A stretch of DNA of 64,000 nucleotides from Suillus spraguei (Eukaryota > Basidiomycota > Agaricomycetes > Boletales > Suillaceae): positions 31,696 to 95,695 of the forward strand of contig JABCPU010000259.1 of NCBI GenBank assembly GCA_016800925.1. Direction: 5' to 3'. This document shows positions 33,510 to 45,855 of the stretch, piece after piece; within the stretch, counting starts at the first letter, position 1, and the number at the start of each line of letters is the position of its first letter. The notes under the pieces are model-generated. The model was not told the origin of the DNA, did not search any database, and saw only the letters and a list, made by a program, of their open reading frames with translations. A program made the translations under genes and the position numbers.

Positions 33510-34955
33510 ATGTGGGCTCATGGCTCGTGCCAAGTCAGGATAGGACTCTTACATATAATACGATACAGTTCTTGTGGATGCATGCTTGTTGACCGGTTTA
33601 GATAACAATACACAGGACTTAATCTTTAATATTTCATTGGTTTGTTCACTGTTCACATCAACAATGTTCCCCATCTAGATCTGGTTCTAGATGGGGCATT
33701 GCTGAACCTTAGATATGTATACGACTTAAATAATGTTGCCTATTGAGCACCAGAACTCATTGGACTTTGGTTAATTTTTATATTTGTCTAACCCCCTGAT
33801 AAAGTATGATAGGTAATATTATTTGATTGACAAAACAAGTACATTGCTATGAAATACTTGTTAATGGATATAAGTATCACTATGACCTGAATGACCTCAC
33901 GTGCATCTAACAATGGGCCACTATACTTGCTCAAAGTTTAGTTCCCATCAAGAACTGGTTCTAGATGGGACATCGCGAAATATGGAACAACTAGTAATAC
34001 ATACACCTTTCCTTCTCTTACATTAACAGTTTTGTAGCTTACATAATCATCTTTCACTTCATCAGTCATTCTCACTAGTCAGTTAATTTAACTTACTCCA
34101 TGAAAAGTCCATTGGGTGTAGATATATTTGTGTCTGTCAACTAACATGATATGCTTATAAGATAGACCTTGAGTGTGACAAAAGCAATGAATGTGTATAG
34201 GGTGTCTATGGTGACAAGATATAAAAAAACCGAAATGGAAGAGTTGCAGTATGTTCACTTCTCGACAACCCGTCCTTTCCAGAATTACCATTTGTGTGAA
34301 ATTGAAGGAGGAGAAGGCAACACAAGCAAGGTGCAAGGCATAGTATGCTTCTGGAGTCTCGCAATCATAAGTGAAGTCACAGCCTTGAAACTGCTTGAGG
34401 CCTATTATATACACCTTTCCTTCTTTTAGAATCGCACTTTTGGTGCTTACATAATCACCTTACCTGCTCCATTTCGGAGTGGATCTTGTTGTGACATTCT
34501 TCACATCTCTCTATGAGCACCTTCCTTGCTTGAGAAGCCCTTAGGTTGAATAGCAGCCAGGCAGCACTTGACACATATTTGCACCTTTATTACAGAGTTG
34601 TGTGATCCTAGAGGCCTGGCATCAGCTGGTGTACTGTGTCTCTTATCAAAGTGTGCCTCTAATTTATATGAAGTCCTGTCATATACCATATATCTGATCA
34701 ATCTTGCTTCTGTCCGGTCCACAGATCTGATCCAGACCTCACATCTGAACCTTCCTACTTCTCACATTCTAACTCCACTACGAATACCTGCATCCATCCC
34801 CCTTCAGTAATTCTCCTGTCTCCACTATCTTGACTATGTATATTTCTGTCCTGCTTATTGATCCACTGTACTTTACTAATAGACTTCCATTATATTTTGT
34901 ACATAGCCTTCGGTCCCAGCTCGTGGATTATCCATTCAGGTTTCAAGTAGAATCG
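33510..34955. other. AT-rich downstream region with short hairpins, no clear gene
   Basis: The region contains inverted motifs around gttccccatctagatc / ggttctagatgggg (about 33665-33700) and gttcccatcaagaactgg / ttctagatgggac (about 33940-33975). An open frame at 34169-34429 has no recognisable product. Confidence 0.5.
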
Positions 34956-35237
34956 ATGGAGGAAAGACTACCAGATGAAACAATGGTGAGTTTCAAATTG
35001 TGCCTTTTGAATCTCCTCTTCATTAGACATACTGATCTTGACTATGGGCTTCAGAACAATGACTCTATCCCAAAATTTCCATTCTTTCTGAGAAGGAAGA
35101 GACTATGGGCTTTGGATCATACGACCACTTCCGGATCTTCAGACATATATCCTCCTCCTGAAATAAGGGGCAATACTCAGGAAAGAGGCACAGTGTACGA
35201 ACTGAGGCCAAAGCCCTTAAGATCCTTTACCCCTTGA
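34956..35237 (+). CDS. Possible small two-exon gene, 70 aa
   Basis: ATG at 34956 starts MEERLPDETM. A 69-bp intron (GTGAGT at 34986 to TTCAG at 35054) leads to exon 35055-35237 encoding NNDSIPKFPFFLRRKRLWAL and ending YELRPKPLRSFTP. Phases agree. The donor is strong and the acceptor good, but there is no homology I can recognise. It could be a second product of the same element as the 31367 gene, or chance. Confidence 0.3.
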   Translation: MEERLPDETMVSFKLCLLNLLFIRHTDLDYGLQNNDSIPKFPFFLRRKRLWALDHTTTSGSSDIYPPPEIRGNTQERGTVYELRPKPLRSFTP

Positions 35238-35399
35238 GTACGGTCTTAACAGTGTGGATATCTGGATATGATACTCTGTGATCATGTATAAACCATGTTT
35301 GCAGAACTAGGAGAGACAGACGTAATGATTCTCTACAAAAGGTAGATGAATCATACAATAGTAAGAGATTTTCAAATGCACCTAAACACTATTAAAATT

Positions 35400-35880
35400 T
35401 TCACTGATGTTTAGTTTAATTTGTATGATATTTTGATCACATCTGAATATCAATTTTGATGCTTTTTCTGATTTCATTTTCTGATCTCATTTTGGATGCC
35501 ATTTCCTGACGACATTTTCTGATGCCATTGTTGATGCCATGTTTGATGCTATTTGGTATACTTCTGATGCTGTTTTTATCACATTTTCGGTCATATTTGC
35601 TGATCACATTTACTGATCACATTTTCCATTATACGTTTGATGACATTTTTGATGTCATTGTTGATCCTATTTTCTGACGTCACTTCTGATCACATTTTCT
35701 GTCCCATTGTGTGGTGACCTGTTTTTTCCAATATTATCATCATACTGACCACGTCATTTGTGATGTCATTTTGTCATGATATTTTGAATGTCATCTTGGG
35801 AAGCAATTTTTGATACCAATCAAAAATCATTGATTGATGCCATGTTGTGATATAATTTATATTTGTATGTCATCTTCTTG
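35400..35880. repeat. Low-complexity tract of tgatgccattt / tgatcacatttt words
   Basis: Degenerate 15-20-bp units such as gatcacattttctgatg and tgatgccattgttgatgcc fill the stretch. There is no gene here. Confidence 0.6.
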
Positions 35881-36479
35881 TGGTAGATCACCAATTGAAC
35901 TGTGACATGTAGTCCCATCTGGACCCAGGTCCAGATGGGTCATATAAAATGTGATAGAAGACATATTGTGATATGTCAAGGTGAGTGTCTAACCTTCAGA
36001 TCTGGTGCTGGATGAGGGGATTGTAGGGGATCAACATGAGTATATATAAAAAAGCTAGGAGATTGCACCTTCTAGTGCCGGAGCTTGATGCGTAAGAGAT
36101 GAGACTCAGTAATACCAAATCAAATATGTCAGTGAGTTGATCGACATGTTGTCATCATTGAGATCCAGTACCACACCTGGATGTATTAAGCTTACAACAG
36201 GTGTTGACGTTAAAGCTCAACTCCTCATATTCAAGTCAACATAAGTTAGCTAAAGACATTACATGGCCTCTGGTCATGACACAATTTATATGCGGTGCAA
36301 GTAATATGTAAAATAACAAAGTCCCATCCAGCACCAGTGCTTGTTGGGACAATTTATGTGTCATCCACAGTCAATACAATTGTGACATGATATGAGGTGA
36401 TATAGTCTAATAAAAAACACGTCATATCTGGAGCAATGAAAATATAAGTGAATAGATCTATTGGTGACAAGCATTTCCA
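35881..36479. other. Spacer with two more copies of the short hairpin motif
   Basis: Hairpins occur at about 35910-35940 (agtcccatctggaccc / ggtccagatgggt) and 36320-36350 (agtcccatccagcacc / gcttgttgggac). No coding frame was seen. Confidence 0.5.
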
Positions 36480-37935
36480 GACAGCCTACGCATGACCGCA
36501 GACACGATAGTCAAGACTTGGATAGCAAAAAATAGGAAAAGACAAGGATAAGAAACACGATCCCATACAATAGTCAAGTCAAGGATAAGAAACACGACAG
36601 ACCACCATATCATAGCATACGATACTATACGATAGTGATACGTTACAATATGTTACAATATCATACAATACAAGGCAATACTATACGATAACATACGATA
36701 CAATACGATACAATACGATCGCATACAATAACGATACGATAGTCAAGGATAAGGATAACAGTGCTTGCCATACGTCAGATATAGTTAGATCCCCCCGCCC
36801 GCCCGCCGTTAAAGTTGTTAGTCATTAGGTTTAGCTGTTAGAAAACCACCCCCCCGCCCGTTAGAGGCTTAGTTAGCTTTCTCGTTGCTTAGGATAAAAA
36901 CGTATTGTCTCGGTGTCTCGGTTCTCGGTACTATACAATAGTCAAGGAATACCATACAATTCATTAGCAAAAAAATAGCAAAAATCAAGCAAAGTCAAGC
37001 CCAGTCTGAACGAGGTTTTCGCCTAAAGCTACGCTTCAGATTAAACAAAAATCAAGTAAAATCAAGCCCAGTCTGAACGAGGTTTTCGCCTAAAGCTACG
37101 CCTCGGATTAAACAAAAATCAAGCAAAGTCAAGCAAAGTCTGAATGAGGTTTTGACCAGGAATACCATAGTCAAGACGAGGATAAGAAACGCGACAGACT
37201 ACGATACCATACGATAGTCAAGACAAGGATAAGGAATACGATACGCTACGATACGATACCACAGCAAGTCAAGCAATACAATGACAAGAGACTACGACAA
37301 CAAGTCAAGCAAAATCATGCAAAATGAAACCAAGTCTGAACGAGGTTTTCGCCTAAACCAACGCCCAAGATTAAGCGAAATCACGCCATTCAATAGCAAA
37401 AATCATGCAAAATCAAGCCACGTCCGAACAAGGTTTTCGCCTAAAGCTACGCTTCAGATTGAACAAAATAAAGCAAAATCAACAATCCAATAGCAAATAA
37501 ATAGCAAAATCACGCAAAATGAACCCCAGTCCTGACTAGGTTTTCGCCTCAAACTATGCTTCAGATTAAACAAAATAAAGCATTCCGATAGCAAAAAAAT
37601 AGCACAAATCAAGCAAAGTCAAGCCCAGTCCTGACGAGGTTTTCGCCTAAAGCCACGCTTCAGATTAAACAAAAAAAAGCAAAATCAAGCATTCCGATAG
37701 CAAAAAAATACCCAAAATCACACCCACTCCTGACGAGGTTTTCGCCTAAAGCCACGCTTCAGATTAAACAAAAATCAAGCAATCCAATAGCAAAAATCAA
37801 GCAAAGTCAAGCCCAGTCCTGACGAGGTTTTCGCCTAACGCTACGCCTCAAATCAAGCAAAATCAAGCAAAGTCAAGCAAAGTCTGAACAAGGTTTTCGC
37901 CTCAGCCTACGCATGACCGCAGACACGATAGTCAA
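36480..37935. repeat. Tandem repeats (gaggttttcgcctaaagc family) flanked by a direct repeat
   Basis: Between about 36990 and 37900 some nine copies of a 90-120-bp unit occur (agtctgaacgaggttttcgc, then ctaaagctacgcttcagatt). They follow a tract of tacgatacgatagtcaagg words (36520-36760) and two C-runs (36790, 36848). The phrase cctacgcatgaccgcagaca is present at both ends (36485 and 37911). Confidence 0.8.
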
Positions 37936-38631
37936 GACTTCTTACCTGAATCCGTGCCCACCCCAGGGGGGGGTAGTTTATAGGCTTCATGATTCATAGT
38001 GGCTTAATAGTGGTTTCATAGTGGTTTCACAGTGGTTTAATTTATATGATTCTTGTGTATCCCCAACACTGATCATCCTCATTATATCAGTGAAACCACT
38101 ATGAAACTTATCAGTTTCATGTCATTGACTGAGTTTCACTACATTTCTTATCAATGTTGGTCATAGGTTTCATGATAAGTTTCACAGTAGTTTCATATGT
38201 AATGATGATAATTAGTGTTGGATATATGTTTGATTGATAAGTTTCATGGTAGTTTCATGGTATTTTCACTTATGAAATGATGATAATCAGTGTTGGTCAT
38301 ATCAAATCCATAGGTTTCATGATAAGTTTCATAGTAGTTTCACTCCTGTACTTGCCCTCCTACCCTCCCCCTATAGCTTTCAAGGAGTGCACCTTAAGAG
38401 TCCCTTCCAAAGAGTCCCACTGTTCTGATGATATCTCCTACCACGTGCATCCCTATGAAACTACTACAACTTTGATTTTCATCGGAAAAAGTTCCCACAG
38501 TTAAGTAAGCAAAAATGCGAAAATTCCCCAAGTCAAAATTCACAAGTCTTATGATATGGCTTTGTTTGACACAGCTTATATAAGCAAAAGTGCAGTCAAT
38601 CACCAGTCTTTTCCCACCTTTTCACTTCCTT

Positions 38632-38898
38632 TCACTTCCTTCCCTCCTCCTCAGATTCCTTTTGTGTTTCCCTATCAGCTATCTTCTGCAACTCCTTCTG
38701 CTCCTTACTTATCCTATGCTCATGCTCCTCTTTGCTCCTCTCCAATGTTTTTTGGATCCTTGCAGTGTCCTTGGAGAGATTATGCATCCTCTGCTCAAAT
38801 GCATGAGTACATTTTTGACAGGCTGTCATACTGTAAGGATCATTGAGCTTCCAGTGCTCAAGCCAAGCATGAAACTGGTTGTGGTAGTTGTGGTGCAT
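38632..38898 (-). CDS. Coiled-coil protein, second copy
   Basis: 88 aa, nearly identical to the product at 8145-8411 (for example SMTACQKC instead of SMTACQQC and EQKELQKI instead of EQKKLQKI). The upstream frame DWEAC is conserved, but what precedes it differs. It has the same predicted coiled coil and the same uncertainty about function. Confidence 0.45.
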   Translation of the reverse strand: MHHNYHNQFHAWLEHWKLNDPYSMTACQKCTHAFEQRMHNLSKDTARIQKTLERSKEEHEHRISKEQKELQKIADRETQKESEEEGRK

Positions 38899-40065
38899 GC
38901 AAGCCTCCCAGTCAAGAGAGTGAGAAGAAGGCAAGGATGGTGGGAGGGGAGCACACAGGGACTGGGTGCAGGGGGAACTGCTGTAGTGAACAAAGTCACG
39001 CTGACCATGAAAGTGCCGTTTTAGACAAGTGTCTCATTACCGTCTACAGCGGCTACCGAGAAAACCCCTATAGTGAGCATTACCCCTTTTCGCTTTGCCG
39101 GTACCGTTTTCACTCCGTGGATCCTTGCCCCTTACCGAATCTCGCTACTGATATCCTCCTGTCCATTCCATTTCCGTCTAAGATCCATTGGTGCATAGCA
39201 TATTCATTTCTGCCATTACTAAAGCTACAGCAAGACTTACCTTACCTTCCGTGATGCTGCTTGCTTGCTGCATGCCTCTTAGCTAAATATCTCTATCTCG
39301 CTACCATTCTCACTATGTATTCCGGCCATTCACGGCACATGTTAAAAAGGACTCTTCGCACATTCTGGTACTTTTACTTTTCCCTCTATGGTACACACAG
39401 TACTTAGGAATTGTCACCACTACTGTCTCTAACGGAATAAAGTCTTTCGCCGAAGTCACTGTCTCTTAAGAATTGTTTTACTGCTGCACGCACCACCGCT
39501 TTCCTGCGCTTCGCTGCTTGTGCTACACTTTCCCGCGCTTCGCCGCTTGCGCTACACTTTCCCGCGCTTCATCGCTATGCTTCACCGCTTGTTTTACCAC
39601 CAGTTTCCCACGCCTTACCGCAGTTTTACCACACGCACTACCACAGTTTTACCACTTTCGCTACTGCTTGTCTACCGCTTTCCCACGCTTACCGCTAGTA
39701 TTACCGCTAGTTTCCCACGGACCGGAGGTCACCACTAGCATCTCGCTACCTCCGACGACAGTCTTGCACCACAGGTTGGGCATTATTAGACTATACTAAC
39801 TTAGCTTTCCCTTTAGGGTCAAATGTTCTTGCCTTCGCAAGTGAAGCAGACTAGGTAGAGCGCAAGACTCGCATACTAGCTTAGGCCGTGGTTTATCTAC
39901 AGCCCAGGCTAGATTGTATCTTTACACCGCAGAAGGTTATTTTAAAATATTTATCTTATTAGTACATGACCAAATGACTCACCCAGTGTTGGACAAAGCA
40001 GAAAACTGTACAACATAAGTTTGTGAAGGCAGTGGTGGGCAGCCTGGAGGCTGTTCTATGAGACC

Positions 40066-40660
40066 ACTATGGAACTACTATGGAACTATTATGAAACCAC
40101 TATGAAACTACTACTATGAAACTACTGTGAAACCACTATGAAACCAATATGAAACCACTATGAAACTACTACTATGAGACTACTATAAAACTACCATAAA
40201 ACCACTATGAAACCACCATGAAACCACCATGAAACTACTATGAAAATACTACAAAACCACTACAAAACCACTATGAAACCACTATGAAACTACTATGAAA
40301 CCACTATGAAACCACTACTATGAAACCACTACTATGAAACTACTATGAAACTACTACTATGAAACCACCATGAAACCACTATGAAACCACTACAAAACCA
40401 CTACAAAACCACTATGAAACTACTATGAAACTACTACTATGAAACTACTATGAAACTACTACTATGAAACCACTATAAAACTACTATGAAACTACTACTA
40501 TGAAACCACTACAAACTACTATGAAACTACTACTATGAAACCACTATAAAACTACTATGAAACTACTATGAAACTACTACTATGAAACTACTATGAAACC
40601 ACTATGAAACTACTATGAAACCACTATGAAACTACTATGAAACTACTATGAAACCACTTA
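40066..40660. repeat. 11-bp satellite, inverted copy
   Basis: Runs of ccactatgaaa and ctactatgaaa, the complement of the array at 6430-6990, with a different copy number and order of variants. Confidence 0.9.
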
Positions 40661-42072
40661 CCTATTGGAGTCAAACATCTATGGGGGCATAGATGTTCCC
40701 TGGGGGAACAGCTTGATTTGGTTAGTAAAGGGAACACATGTCTATTTTCGGTTATATGAGGTTAGAGGGAACACTAAGCCAAGGGGAACAGAGGAACATC
40801 CTCTGTGGGAAACAGGGAACACATTTCTATTTATGGTTATACAAGGTATGAAGGAACACTGGGCCAAGGGGAACAGAGGAACATCATGTGTAGGAAATAG
40901 GGAACACTTCTCTATTTTTGGGTATACACTTAGCACAGGTGTGGTCCCCAATGAGAGCCTTCTTTGCACATAGTGACTCACTGCAAATGCAGTCCCCTAT
41001 GGGAGCCCTCTTTGCATATAGTTACTCACTACAGACACGGTCCCCAATGGGAGTCATGCTGTCATACAGATCTCAGCACAGGCGCAGTCCCCATTGGGAG
41101 CCACATTTTTATGCAGATACTCACAGCAATGCAGTCCCCTATGGAAGCCTTCTCAATGGGTAAATAGGTAAATGATCACCACAGGTGCGGTCCCAAATGG
41201 GAGCCATGTTTTCATGCAGATCTCAGCACAGGCGCAGTCCCCATTGGGAGCTGTGTTTTCATGCAACCAACTGACCATGGCAATAAAGCAGGGCAGTGCA
41301 TTCATTATCCCTACCCTATAGGCATCCTTCTCTCCATTTCTCCCTTCTGGCTTGTGTTTTCAATATACATGACAGGGCAGGTAGTTGTTGGAAGGCCAGA
41401 CACATTGTAAGGCTCAAGTGAGACCATGGGATTTGGTGCTGGTGCCGGCCTGCAGTTTAGAGCTGGCATGGGCTAGAGATCTGGGCTCCCATTCGGGACC
41501 ACGGCTGTCGTGAGTGTGTGCCTGCAGAGAAGGAAGAATCAATTCTGGGGGTTCTTCAAAGAAAACTTAGCCATTAATGGCGAGAACTGCAGGGGTTGCT
41601 GTAAATGGAGAAGGAAAGCAATTATGCCAATTCCTCGCAAGCCCAGGATAAAGACCAAGTGATTTACCTCTGAGGCAGAACTCTTGATGTGAACAGTTTT
41701 GAGTGCGGGCATGATGCTTGGCATATGTTGGATAGATAATGCTCTATACAGAGCTTCATGCACTGGGTATCAGTGTACCTGGAAAGAAAGGATGCTGATT
41801 CCTTGTGAGCTAGGGATAAAGACCAAGTGATTGACCTCTGAGGCAGGACTCTTGACGTGAACGGTTTTGAGTGCAAGCATGACACTTGGCATATGTTGGA
41901 TAGATAATGCTCTATACAGAGCTTGATGTGCCGGGTATCAGTGTACTTGGAAAGAAAGGATGCCAATTCCTTGCGAGCCTTAGTGCACCCGGATGAAGAA
42001 AGGGAAATCCATGCTGCTATGCCTGGATAGATAATGCTCTATATAGAGCTGGATGTGCCAGGCATCAGCTAA

Positions 42073-42264
42073 CATCCAGCAGATCATATTTCCCTCTGTG
42101 GCAGAACTCTCAACATGGCTGGGCATGCTGGCTCCTGAGCGGCCCAAGGAAAGCAATCGCGTTAACAAAGAAAATGTAGATTGCTTTCCTTGGGCCGCTC
42201 AGGGGCTAGTGCGCCCAGCCATGTTGAGAGTTCTGCCACAGAGGGAAATATGATCTGCTGGATG
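42073..42264. repeat. Long hairpin, inverted copy
   Basis: Same hairpin as 4736-4927. The loop (gcgttaacaaagaaaatgta) is conserved. Confidence 0.85.
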
Positions 42265-43547
42265 CACTGACGTGCCGGCCAGCTTCATTTCTGGGCATGG
42301 TATCTACGCACCGGCCAGCACCATATATACATATATGTACTACCATTGGCTGGCGCCTGGCTGGACACAATCTATGGCAATTGGCAATGTCCAGGGTACT
42401 GGTTCTACATCCAAACAACTGAATTGTCTAGAGGGGGACCGCTCTGCGGTGAGTATATTTGAGGATCTCCTTGTACAAATAACTTCCAATGGGGACCATG
42501 CCTGTGGTGAGTCTTTGCGTGTAAGCAGGCTCCCATTGGGGACTGTACCTGTTAGTGAGTATCTGTGTGTGAATGGGGACCGCACCTATGCTGAGTGTCT
42601 GCCTGTCAAGAGGGCTCCCATTGGGGACCATGCCTGTGCTGAGTATATCTGCCTGCCGAGAGGGCTCCCATTGGGGACCATGCCTGTAGTGAGTATCTGC
42701 CTGTCGAGAGGGTCCCATTGGGGACTGTGCCTGTGCAGATGGATGAGTATCTGCTTGTCAAGAGGGCTTCCATTGGGGACCGCGCCTGTAGTGAGTATCT
42801 GTGTGTGAACGGAGACCACACCTGTGCTGAGTGTCTGCCTGTCGAGAGGGCTCCCATTGGGGACCACACCTGTTCTGAGTGTCTGCCTGTTGAGCAGATG
42901 CTCAAAATTGCACATGGATACTTAGCACAGGCACGGTCCCCAATGGGAGCCCTCTTGACAAGCAGATACTCAGCACAGGTGCAGTCCCCTATGGGAGCCA
43001 TGTCTTCATGCAGATACTCAGCACAGGTGCGGTCCCCATTCACACACAGATACTCACTACAGGCACAGTCCCCTATGGGAGCCCTCTCAACAGGCAGATA
43101 CTCAGCACAGGTGTGGTCCCCATTCACACACAGATGCTCACTACAGGCATGGTCCCCTATGGGAGCCATGCAGATACTCACTACAGACATGGTCTCCAAT
43201 GGGAGCCCTCTTGAGAGGCAGATACTCAGCATAGGTGCGGTCCCCAATGGGAGCCATGTTCTTATGCAGATACTCAGCACAGGTGCGGTCCCCTATGGGA
43301 GCCATACTCACTACAGGCACGGTCCCCAATGGGAGCCCTCTCGAGAGGCAGATACTCAGCACAGGCACAGTCCCATTTGGTAGCCCTCTTGACAAGCAGA
43401 TATACTCAGCACAGGTGCAGTCCCCTATGGGAGCCATGCAGATACTCACTACAGGCATGGTCCCCAATGGGAGCCCTCTTGACAAGCAGATACTCAGCCC
43501 AGGTGTGGTCTCCAATGGGAGCCATGTTTTTATGCAGATACTCAGCA

Positions 43548-44022
43548 TGTTACGAACTGGGATAGCATCACCAGCGACAGTGAAAAGACACAGACGGTCT
43601 GCTGGGAAGTTCTACAATGTCCAGAAGAGGACAAGGTAAGAGTATAAGGAACGCATTCCAAGTACGATCAAGGGTTCAGCCTCAAAGATGAATCTAAAAG
43701 GTTCTACGAGAATAGAGACTAAGGCTAAGGAGTGCTTAGACTTAGAGACGATTCAAGATGACTTAGGTTGGAGGCCTAAGTGAAAGATATTCCAGGTAAA
43801 ACCCAGTAAGATTAAAGTAAAGTACACAAGCATAGTACAATGTGCTTAAATAGGTCAATATGTGTGCACGGACCAAAAGATACATGAGAATGTATGTGCA
43901 TATCCAAAGAGGGAAGGCAATTATAGTACAGATGCGTTGAGCATATGAGTCAGAATCACATTATGTAATATACAAGTAACGGAGATACAGAAAAATGAAT
44001 AGGGGCACGTACGACTGTAACA
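43548..44022 (-). repeat. Solo LTR (475 bp) with 5-bp target-site duplication
   Basis: The segment runs tgttacgaactggg to cgactgtaaca and is the reverse complement of the LTR at 2666-3140. It is flanked by cagca on both sides (43543-43547 and 44023-44027), inside 48-bp repeat units that otherwise read ctcagcacagg. No internal sequence is present, so this is a solo LTR left by LTR-LTR recombination. Confidence 0.85.
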
Positions 44023-44027
44023 CAGCA

Positions 44028-44935
44028 CAGGTGCGGTCCCCAATGGGAGCCCTCTTTGCACATAGTTATTCACCACAACTGCAGACACAGTCCCTATGGG
44101 AGCCCTCTCAATAGGCAGACACTCAGCATAGGCATGGTCACCACGTGCAGTCCTGCATAGGGGCCATGTTTTGAGTAGATATTCACCACACACATGGTCC
44201 CTAATGGGAGCCTTCTCTACAGGCAGACACTCACCACAGCATGGTCCCCACTGGGAGCCCTCTTGACATGCAGATAATTACTACAGGTACAGTCCCCTAT
44301 GCGTGAACCCTCTTTATATGCAGATAATAATTGCCCCATAGTAGCCCTCTTTCCACACAGATACTCAGCACGGCACGGTCCCCAATGAGAGCTGTCTTTA
44401 CACATATATACTCACCACAAGTGTGGTCCCCAATGGGAGCCCTCTTGACAGGCAGACACTCACCACAGATGCAGTCTCCTATGGAAGCTGTTTGTACAAG
44501 CAGATCCTTGTCACAGGCATGGTCCCCTATGAGAGCCCTCCATACACACAGACTTTCACTGCAGCCGAGCGGTCCTCGTTGGGAGCCCACTTGATATGCA
44601 GAGGGTTCCCACACTCTATCACAGGGTGCGGTCCCCTATGGGAGCCATTTGCACATGCAGATGCTCAAAAATGCACCAAATATGTGGTCCCCAATGGGAG
44701 CCCTCTCTACATACAGATACTCAGCATAGGCACAGTCCCCAATGGGAGCCCTCTTGACAGGTGGACATCACCACAGGCACAGTCCCCTATGGGAGCCCTC
44801 TTCACACCTAGACACTCACCACAGGTGCGGTTCCTTAAGGGAGCCATCTTTACACAGATTCACTCATCACACATGTGGTCCCCAATGGGAGCCATCTGTA
44901 CAGGCGGACACTCGTTACACACAGCACCACCTTAT
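44028..44935. repeat. 48-bp array, continuation beyond the solo LTR
   Basis: Degenerate units of the same family (ggtccccaatgggagccctc) with more variable spacing than in 42430-43547. They run up to the LTR-element remnant. Confidence 0.85.
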
Positions 44936-44984
44936 TATAGGGTTAGGGTCACCATACATGGCAACTCTTGCCAAAAGTACAATC

Positions 44985-45346
44985 CTGTGGTAGGGTTAGG
45001 GTCTCGCCCTTTGAGCCGCCATCCTGGAAATCTTACCGCCATCTATCAACCCAGAGTACCAGTGTGGGGTTTGTCAGTATTGGTTGCCAACCCACTTATC
45101 CATCTATTGTCCCCAATGAGTCAGAACTCCCCCCTTTACTTTAACCTGGAAAGATAACAGGTTCTATGATGCGCTTCATTCTTGGGAATGACAGCTTGAT
45201 GACGAACACACTCAAGCAGCAGCTAGAAGGGACTCTAAACGATGTGCTGGTGCCGAAGAAGCCGTGTATATGATGAGTGGTTCCATTCTTGACAAAGATT
45301 ACGAGTTCAGTGATGATCCAATCTACTATGCAAATACTTCAGAATG
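44985..45346 (+). pseudogene. Zinc-knuckle ORF remnant of the LTR element
   Basis: The frame encodes YQCGVCQYWLPTHLSIYCPQ, then a stop, RTPPFTLTWKDNRFYDALHS, a stop, and QLDDEHTQAAARRDSKRCAG to SDDPIYYANTSE. It corresponds to the second Cys/His cluster and tail of the protein at 1750-2472. Two in-frame stops and the loss of the N-terminal two thirds make it a remnant. Confidence 0.65.
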
Positions 45347-45383
45347 AGTAAAGTCAGTGACTTTACGTGTAAAACAGGGGTAA

Positions 45384-45855
45384 TGTTACAATTGTACATG
45401 CCCCTCTATTCATTTTCCTCTCATCTTTATCTTGTATATTACGTAACATGATTCCGACTCATATGCTCAACGCATCTGTACTATAGTTGCCTTCCTTCTT
45501 CAGATACACATTTACATTCTCACGTCTCTCTTGGTCCATGCGCACATATTGGCTTATTTAAGCACGTTGTATTACACTTGTATACTTCACTTTAATCTTA
45601 CTGGGTTTTACCTGGAATATCCTTCGCTTAGGTCTCCAACCTAAGTCGTCTGAATCATCTCTAAGTTTAAGCACTCCTTAGCCTTAGTCTTTATTCTCCC
45701 AATCATCTTAGAATTGTGACTCTTCGATTGAACCTTGATCCTACTCAGAACATTTCCTTGTAGTAGTCTTGTTCTCCTTTGAACGTAGTCGAACTTCCCA
45801 GCAGACCAGCTGTGTCTTATCACTGTCGCTGGTGACACCACCCCAGTTCGTAACA
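45384..45855 (+). repeat. LTR (472 bp) of the zinc-knuckle element family
   Basis: TGTTACAATTG to TTCGTAACA, homologous to 2666-3140 with scattered substitutions. It lies just downstream of the ORF remnant in the 3' LTR position. Confidence 0.8.

Larger units (their letters stand above)
37936..43547. repeat. Inverted copy of the modular repeat unit at 3141-10337
   Basis: From ttacctgaatccgtgcccac at about 37945 onwards, the sequence is the reverse complement of 10337 down to 3141, at high identity. It includes the 650-bp end (one copy, with a small internal insertion near 38220), the coiled-coil ORF, the 11-bp satellite (40066-40660), the 85-bp repeats, the direct repeats, the hairpin (42073-42264) and the opposed 48-bp array. 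It is shorter because the 650-bp segment is not triplicated and the 48-bp array is contracted. Confidence 0.9.

Noticed and set aside
3141..44935. CRISPR-like arrays of direct repeats
   Set aside because: Units are contiguous with no unique spacers, the genome is fungal, and there are no cas genes.
44936..45005. Two short runs of tagggttaggg, like the basidiomycete telomere repeat
   Set aside because: Only about two units each, inside a retrotransposon remnant. Too short to claim interstitial telomere sequence.
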